Positions 51,478 through 52,317 of a stretch of DNA of 52,317 nt are shown here, one piece after another; position 1 is the first letter of the stretch; each line of letters begins with the position of its first letter. The stretch is from contig WQUY01000012.1 in assembly GCA_009781855.1 (NCBI GenBank), forward strand, positions 1 to 52,317, written 5' to 3'. The notes below the pieces were generated by a model that was given only the letters and a program-made list of their open reading frames with translations, had not been told where the DNA came from and ran no database searches. The translations under genes and the position numbers were made by a program. The DNA is from Oscillospiraceae bacterium. Its GTDB lineage: Bacteria > Bacillota > Clostridia > Oscillospirales > Oscillospiraceae.

Positions 51478-51576
51478 TACGTCCCTCCTCATCAGATGGT
51501 TTACCATCAATGCGCTTTTTCTTCTTATCTCTGTTCTATAAATTCCAATGTGAGCGTGTTGCATTAATATAGGATG

Positions 51577-52189
51577 TTAGCCCGGCCATACTAGTGTTCT
51601 ACTCCACGTGTCATTGATGGTAAACCCAACACCACCAACGCCTTGTACAGCTGCCCCAACAAACCAAGTGCCAACGGCGTGTACTGTCCATAAAAACGGG
51701 TTGCTATGTCCGCTCCCACTGTGGAGTGCTTTGTCCTCTGTGTGTCCATGTTATACCTGGTTGAAATCCGCTTATCCAAGAATTAGTCAGCGAGACATTA
51801 AGCGGAATATTGGCTCCAGCCAGTTGGTAGCTAATTTGAATGTTTCGCCAAGTAGTTATCCCTTGAATCGCCGGCAAGGGTGCCCACCACGAATAGCTTC
51901 GACTACGATTTGTTGAGAATGGCGAAATCATGAACTCCTGCGATTCAGCTGTTGCAACCACGTCTAATGTACACAACTCGTTTGCATTTGTCAATGCAAC
52001 GAAAGCTCTTATAAACAGCTCTAGTTCGTAAATAGAGTCAAACTCCAGCAATGCATCACCACGTTCAGACAAATCTGACAAACTTTCGTTATTTTGTTCA
52101 TAAGGGAAAAATGAAATTTCTACACCGAAATCTAAAGTCTCAAGCCGAGTTATTAAAGAATCTACACTTATAGGTTCAACTAACTCCAT
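51577..52189 (-). pseudogene. Unknown gene, probably frameshifted near 51707-51712
   Basis: From the ATG at 52189 a 161-residue frame runs to TAG at 51704 (about residues 1-155: acidic, no signal peptide; ends TWTHRGQSTPQWERT). A shift of one base just before that stop lets reading continue SGHSNPFLWTVHAVGTWFVG and on through GVGFTINDTWSRTLVWPG to TAA at 51577. That tail is Trp/Gly-rich and in keeping with the Trp-rich stretch before it, so the two look like one protein of about 203 residues. I do not recognise it. A sequencing error would explain it equally well. The ribosome binding site is weak. Confidence 0.5.
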
Positions 52190-52317
52190 TTCTGTGAGCC
52201 TGTTTCGACTTTGTAGACAAAATGAATATCAAGTTACTCACGTTATCGCATAATTGCTTTAAATAGCTTGATAATTTAAGATAAAATAATATGCGCCTGC
52301 GGCAAGTCCGACGCTTC

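Overview
The window looks like chromosomal DNA of a strictly anaerobic Gram-positive bacterium of the Clostridia. Supporting signs are strong AGGAGG-type ribosome binding sites, many TTG/GTG starts, SLH domains, a diaminopimelate dehydrogenase, pyruvate phosphate dikinase, two aldehyde:ferredoxin oxidoreductases (AOR family), a glycyl radical enzyme, and a large Bacillus-type SRP RNA next to dnaX. Intergenic DNA carries several families of short dispersed hairpin repeats. No rRNA, tRNA, CRISPR array or prophage was seen.

Layout. (1) 1-6.7 kb: an aromatic-ring fermentation locus. It has the start of a cyclase-family hydrolase on the minus strand, a small unknown protein, both subunits of pyrogallol-phloroglucinol transhydroxylase (athL, athS), a thiolase and a short-chain dehydrogenase. 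Together these could take pyrogallol to phloroglucinol, reduce and open the ring, and thiolyse the product to acetyl-CoA. (2) 6.7-23 kb: housekeeping genes. These are an SLH-anchored amidase, murC, a CPBP membrane protease, an ABC exporter pair, an acyl-CoA ligase coupled to gltX, a lipid-anchored-like unknown, a dead hicA remnant, dnaX-ybaB, SRP RNA, and rpsO-pnp. (3) 23-39 kb: degV, a MoaD-like gene with AOR no. 1, thrS, cutA, a RelE/ParE-type toxin-antitoxin pair, a MerR regulator, a 38-residue rubredoxin-like gene, a ddh/lysA-like/F420-ligase-like operon, a DHH phosphoesterase, nagB and ppdK. (4) 39.2-51 kb: a catabolic island. It contains two QueG/reductive-dehalogenase-like Fe-S proteins, a LysR regulator, AOR no. 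2, a Zn alcohol dehydrogenase, an ABM-domain protein, two iron alcohol dehydrogenases and a glycyl radical enzyme. (5) 51-52.3 kb: a small membrane protein and a probably frameshifted unknown gene.

Working model for the right-hand island (inference). The glycyl radical enzyme removes a group from its substrate and yields an aldehyde. AOR oxidises part of it to acid, releasing low-potential electrons, and the three alcohol dehydrogenases reduce or interconvert the rest. A near-identical 36-bp element before AOR no. 2 and in the Zn-ADH/Fe-S divergent gap suggests shared control, probably by the neighbouring LysR protein. A strongly self-complementary leader of about 150 nt before the glycyl radical gene looks like a structured cis-regulatory RNA. 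The substrate cannot be read from the sequence.
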